Source: Shinisaurus crocodilurus
Taxonomy: Eukaryota; Chordata; Lepidosauria; Squamata; Shinisauridae
Assembly (NCBI GenBank): GCA_021292165.1
Contig: CM037879.1
Coordinates: 119,105,473 to 119,169,472 of the forward strand
Direction of reading: 5' to 3'
DNA: 64,000 nt
Shown: positions 62,341 through 64,000 of the stretch, in pieces
Position numbering within the stretch: the stretch's first letter is position 1
How the letters are laid out: every line of letters starts with the position of its first letter
The notes under the pieces: generated by a model
The model's input: the letters and a program-made list of their open reading frames with translations, nothing else
The model's database searches: none
Told to the model about the DNA's origin: nothing
Program-made: the position numbers and the translations under genes

Positions 62341-62475
62341 CCTGGTTTGCATGTAACGAGAAGCCACTGCAGGTGAATTTCCCCACAGGGTTTGTTGTTG
62401 TGGCAGCAGCTGCCATTTTGAATATTTGGGCATGCAGTAAGAGCTTGCCATAGCTTCTTGCTACATGCAAACATG
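62341..62475. mobile_element. MITE, CCTGGTTTGCATGTAAC family
   Basis: Left CCTGGTTTGCATGTAACGAG and AAGCCACTGCAGG; right, reverse-complemented, CCATGTTTGCATGTAGCAAG and AAGC. Interior GCCATTTTGAATATT is shared (inverted) with 63505-63635. Confidence 0.8.
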
Positions 62476-62606
62476 GCGAGGGTGGGTTGTTGGGGTGGTT
62501 GACGAGTGTTGTGGAATTACTCTGAGTCCAATCTGGAGGTCCACTGGAAAGATAAACCACTCTGATTTTAGTAAACCAAGTACTTTATTATTGGTCTGAT
62601 CAGAGG
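62476..62606. other. Short unassigned stretch
   Basis: No gene or family recognised. Confidence 0.5.
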
Positions 62607-62608
62607 TA

Positions 62609-63040
62609 CCATATTTTTCGCTCCATAAGACGCACACATCCCCAAATAGGAGGAAATGTCTGTGCGTCTTATGGAGCGAATATTGTTAAAAAAATTTACT
62701 TACCTCTGCGCGCCTCCAACTGGTCAGGGGAAGAGCGGAGGGCTCCTGGGTGGGGCGGGGCAAGCCCCCGCCTCTCAGCTGATTCCCCGCGGAACAGCTG
62801 ATTTTAAAAAAATTCTTCTTCTTCTTCTTCTTCTTCTTCTTCTTCTTCTTCTTCTTCTTCTTCTTTACTTTCCTTTGCTGGTCCGGGGAAGAGCGGAGGG
62901 CTCCTGGGTGGGGCGGGGCAAGCCCCCGCCTCTCAGCTGATTCCCTGCGGAACAGCTGATTTTAAAAAAAATTTTTTTTAACGTGCCGTACGGTAAGTGT
63001 GTCTTATGGTCCGGTGCGTCTTATGGAGTGAAAAATACGG
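62609..63040. mobile_element. mariner-like MITE, 432 bp, with internal direct repeats
   Basis: Left CCATATTTTTCGCTCCATAA with GACGCAC; right, reverse-complemented, CCGTATTTTTCACTCCATAA with GACGCAC. TA on both sides (62607-62608, 63041-63042). Just inside the left end a second TGTGCGTCTTATGGAGCG makes a terminal hairpin. Two near-identical segments of about 92 bp (62720 and 62878, GGGGAAGAGCGGAGGGCTCC...) flank a (TTC)n array. The ends also recall the Looper/MER75-type CGCTCCATAAGACGCAC pattern, so the superfamily is not certain. Confidence 0.85.
62814..62866. repeat. (TTC)n microsatellite
   Basis: About 17 TTC units inside the mariner-like MITE; gives a false poly-Leu frame. Confidence 0.96.
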
Positions 63041-63042
63041 TA

Positions 63043-63504
63043 AATTCCTGGCACAGATACAAGGAAAGTACAAACTCACAAATGCAGCTCCGGGGTTTTA
63101 TGGGGGGGGGGAGCATATACCCATGCAAAGAAGGAATCCGTTCTTGGAAGAAACCAGTAACCTTATTTGGGGTATCCGGTCATACACACACACAAAAGAA
63201 CAATACAAAATTCTATGTTGTCAGCACAGGAACAATGCATGATCTATCCTTATAAGGGAGTGCTTCCGAATGGTATGTTTACATAAACATGTGTTATGTT
63301 GACTTTTGCTCTACAGACATTCTGACTTCGACTCTCTATCTTACTTTCAACAATCCTTCACATACTTTCACTCCACATCTTTCACTCTACATGGGTGAAA
63401 GGTGGCTACTTTCTTTAACATTTCCACATCACAAGCCACCCAGAACCCATGGGCTATTTTAGGGTTGTGGGTGGCTTGTTAACAACCCCAGCAATCCACC
63501 CTCA
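63043..63504. other. Unassigned intergenic DNA
   Basis: No gene recognised; (CA)n at 63183-63196. AACCCATGGGCTATTTTAGG near 63445 recalls the inverted-repeat families. Confidence 0.5.
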
Positions 63505-63635
63505 CCACACATAACAACAAGCTATGGCGTTCGCCCACCGCACCCTGAATATTCAAAATGGTGGCTCCTGCTGCAACAAGAAACCCCACAGGGAAATATA
63601 CCCATGGTGGCTTCTTGTTATGTGTGAACCAGGCC
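63505..63635. mobile_element. MITE, CCTGGTTTGCATGTAAC family, inverted copy
   Basis: Right end, reverse-complemented, GGCCTGGTTCACACATAACA with AGAAGCCACCATGGG; left end CCACACATAACAACAAGC. Interior AATATTCAAAATGGTGGC matches 62341-62475. Confidence 0.8.
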
Positions 63636-63782
63636 AGAGAGAGAACTCTGCAATCCTGAAAACTCTGCCCACTTTGGACTCTGGTTTCACCCACTTATGG
63701 CCCTGGATCTGCCCACAATTGGTTGCAGCTGCTGTTTGGCTTTTCCCGTGGTCAATTGCCCCTTCATAGGGAAAAGGTTAGG

Positions 63783-63881
63783 GAAAATGGAGAGGAGAAG
63801 GAGGATTATGTAAGCTGCCTTGAGTTCCTTGCAGGAAAAAAGGCAGGGTATAAATGTAATAAATAAAAAATAAAATAAAAT
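63783..63881 (+). mobile_element. Sauria-type SINE 3' end
   Basis: AATGGAGAGGAGAAGGAGGA, TTATGTAAGCTGCCTTGAGT, TCCTTGCAGGAAAAAAGGCA and a TAAATAAAAAATAAAATAAA tail. 5'-truncated. Confidence 0.88.
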
Positions 63882-64000
63882 ACCCCTGCTATAGTTCATG
63901 TTTTCCATTTTGAAAGGCTCAGGTTCCATCTTTGACATCTCCAGTTCAAGGACCTGGGGGTACAAAACTGCCAAAGACCTATGCTTGGAGAGCTTGTGTG

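Noticed and set aside
62656..62940. Open frame with poly-Leu
   Set aside because: Translation of the (TTC)n array inside a MITE.
1..64000. An endogenous viral element or retrovirus
   Set aside because: All RT motifs found belong to non-LTR elements; no protease, integrase or envelope motif and no paired LTRs were seen.

Overview
The window reads as vertebrate, very probably squamate (lizard-like), intergenic DNA. It is AT-rich, has no operon-like gene packing, and I found no convincing host protein-coding exon. The squamate call rests on repeat families: tRNA-headed SINEs with the layout and tail of the Sauria (Squam1) SINE, many CR1 and L2-type LINE pieces, an L1 ORF1 relic, two copies of a SINE whose head is 5S-rRNA-like and whose tail is CR1-like, and many hAT, mariner and piggyBac-like MITEs, several with intact target-site duplications (TSDs).

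Layout. 1-5.9 kb: a 3' relic of a non-LTR element, an inverted-repeat MITE, L2 ends and possible conserved non-coding DNA. 5.9-11.45 kb: one complete-ended non-LTR retrotransposon on the minus strand, with TSDs, a 5' UTR containing a duplicated segment, two overlapping ORFs, an AP-endonuclease domain and the C-terminal half of a reverse transcriptase (RT); the N-terminal half of the RT is deleted. 11.5-27.6 kb: scattered MITEs, L2, CR1, Sauria SINEs, fold-back elements and the first 5S-headed SINE, which itself carries a hAT MITE. 28.4-32.5 kb: an L2 copy broken by a CR1 (which holds a 146-bp hAT MITE) and by a 914-bp hAT element, then an L1 ORF1 relic. 35.6-36.8 kb: a second, very similar 917-bp hAT element, inserted in a fold-back repeat. 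37-40.4 kb: CR1, Sauria SINE, L2 inside L2, CR1 and the second 5S-headed SINE. 40.4-46.9 kb: mostly unassigned. 47.3-49.1 kb: a GC-rich minisatellite with a perfect-looking hairpin and GACTCG repeats, followed by a long uninterrupted RT reading frame from another LINE clade. 50-64 kb: L2-like LINE ends, a pogo/Tigger-like MITE, palindromic MITEs, a short L1-like insertion in a MITE, a 326-bp fold-back element, a mariner-like MITE containing a GC-rich direct repeat and a TTC array, and a Sauria SINE end.

No set of genes here works together as a pathway. The biology is genome-parasite ecology: autonomous LINEs supply RT, SINEs borrow LINE 3' tails (shown directly for the 5S-headed SINE and CR1), and MITEs are the non-autonomous end products of DNA transposons. 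Some insertions look young: two 146-bp MITEs differ by one base and both keep perfect 8-bp TSDs. All family names are from recognition and motif reading; no database was searched.
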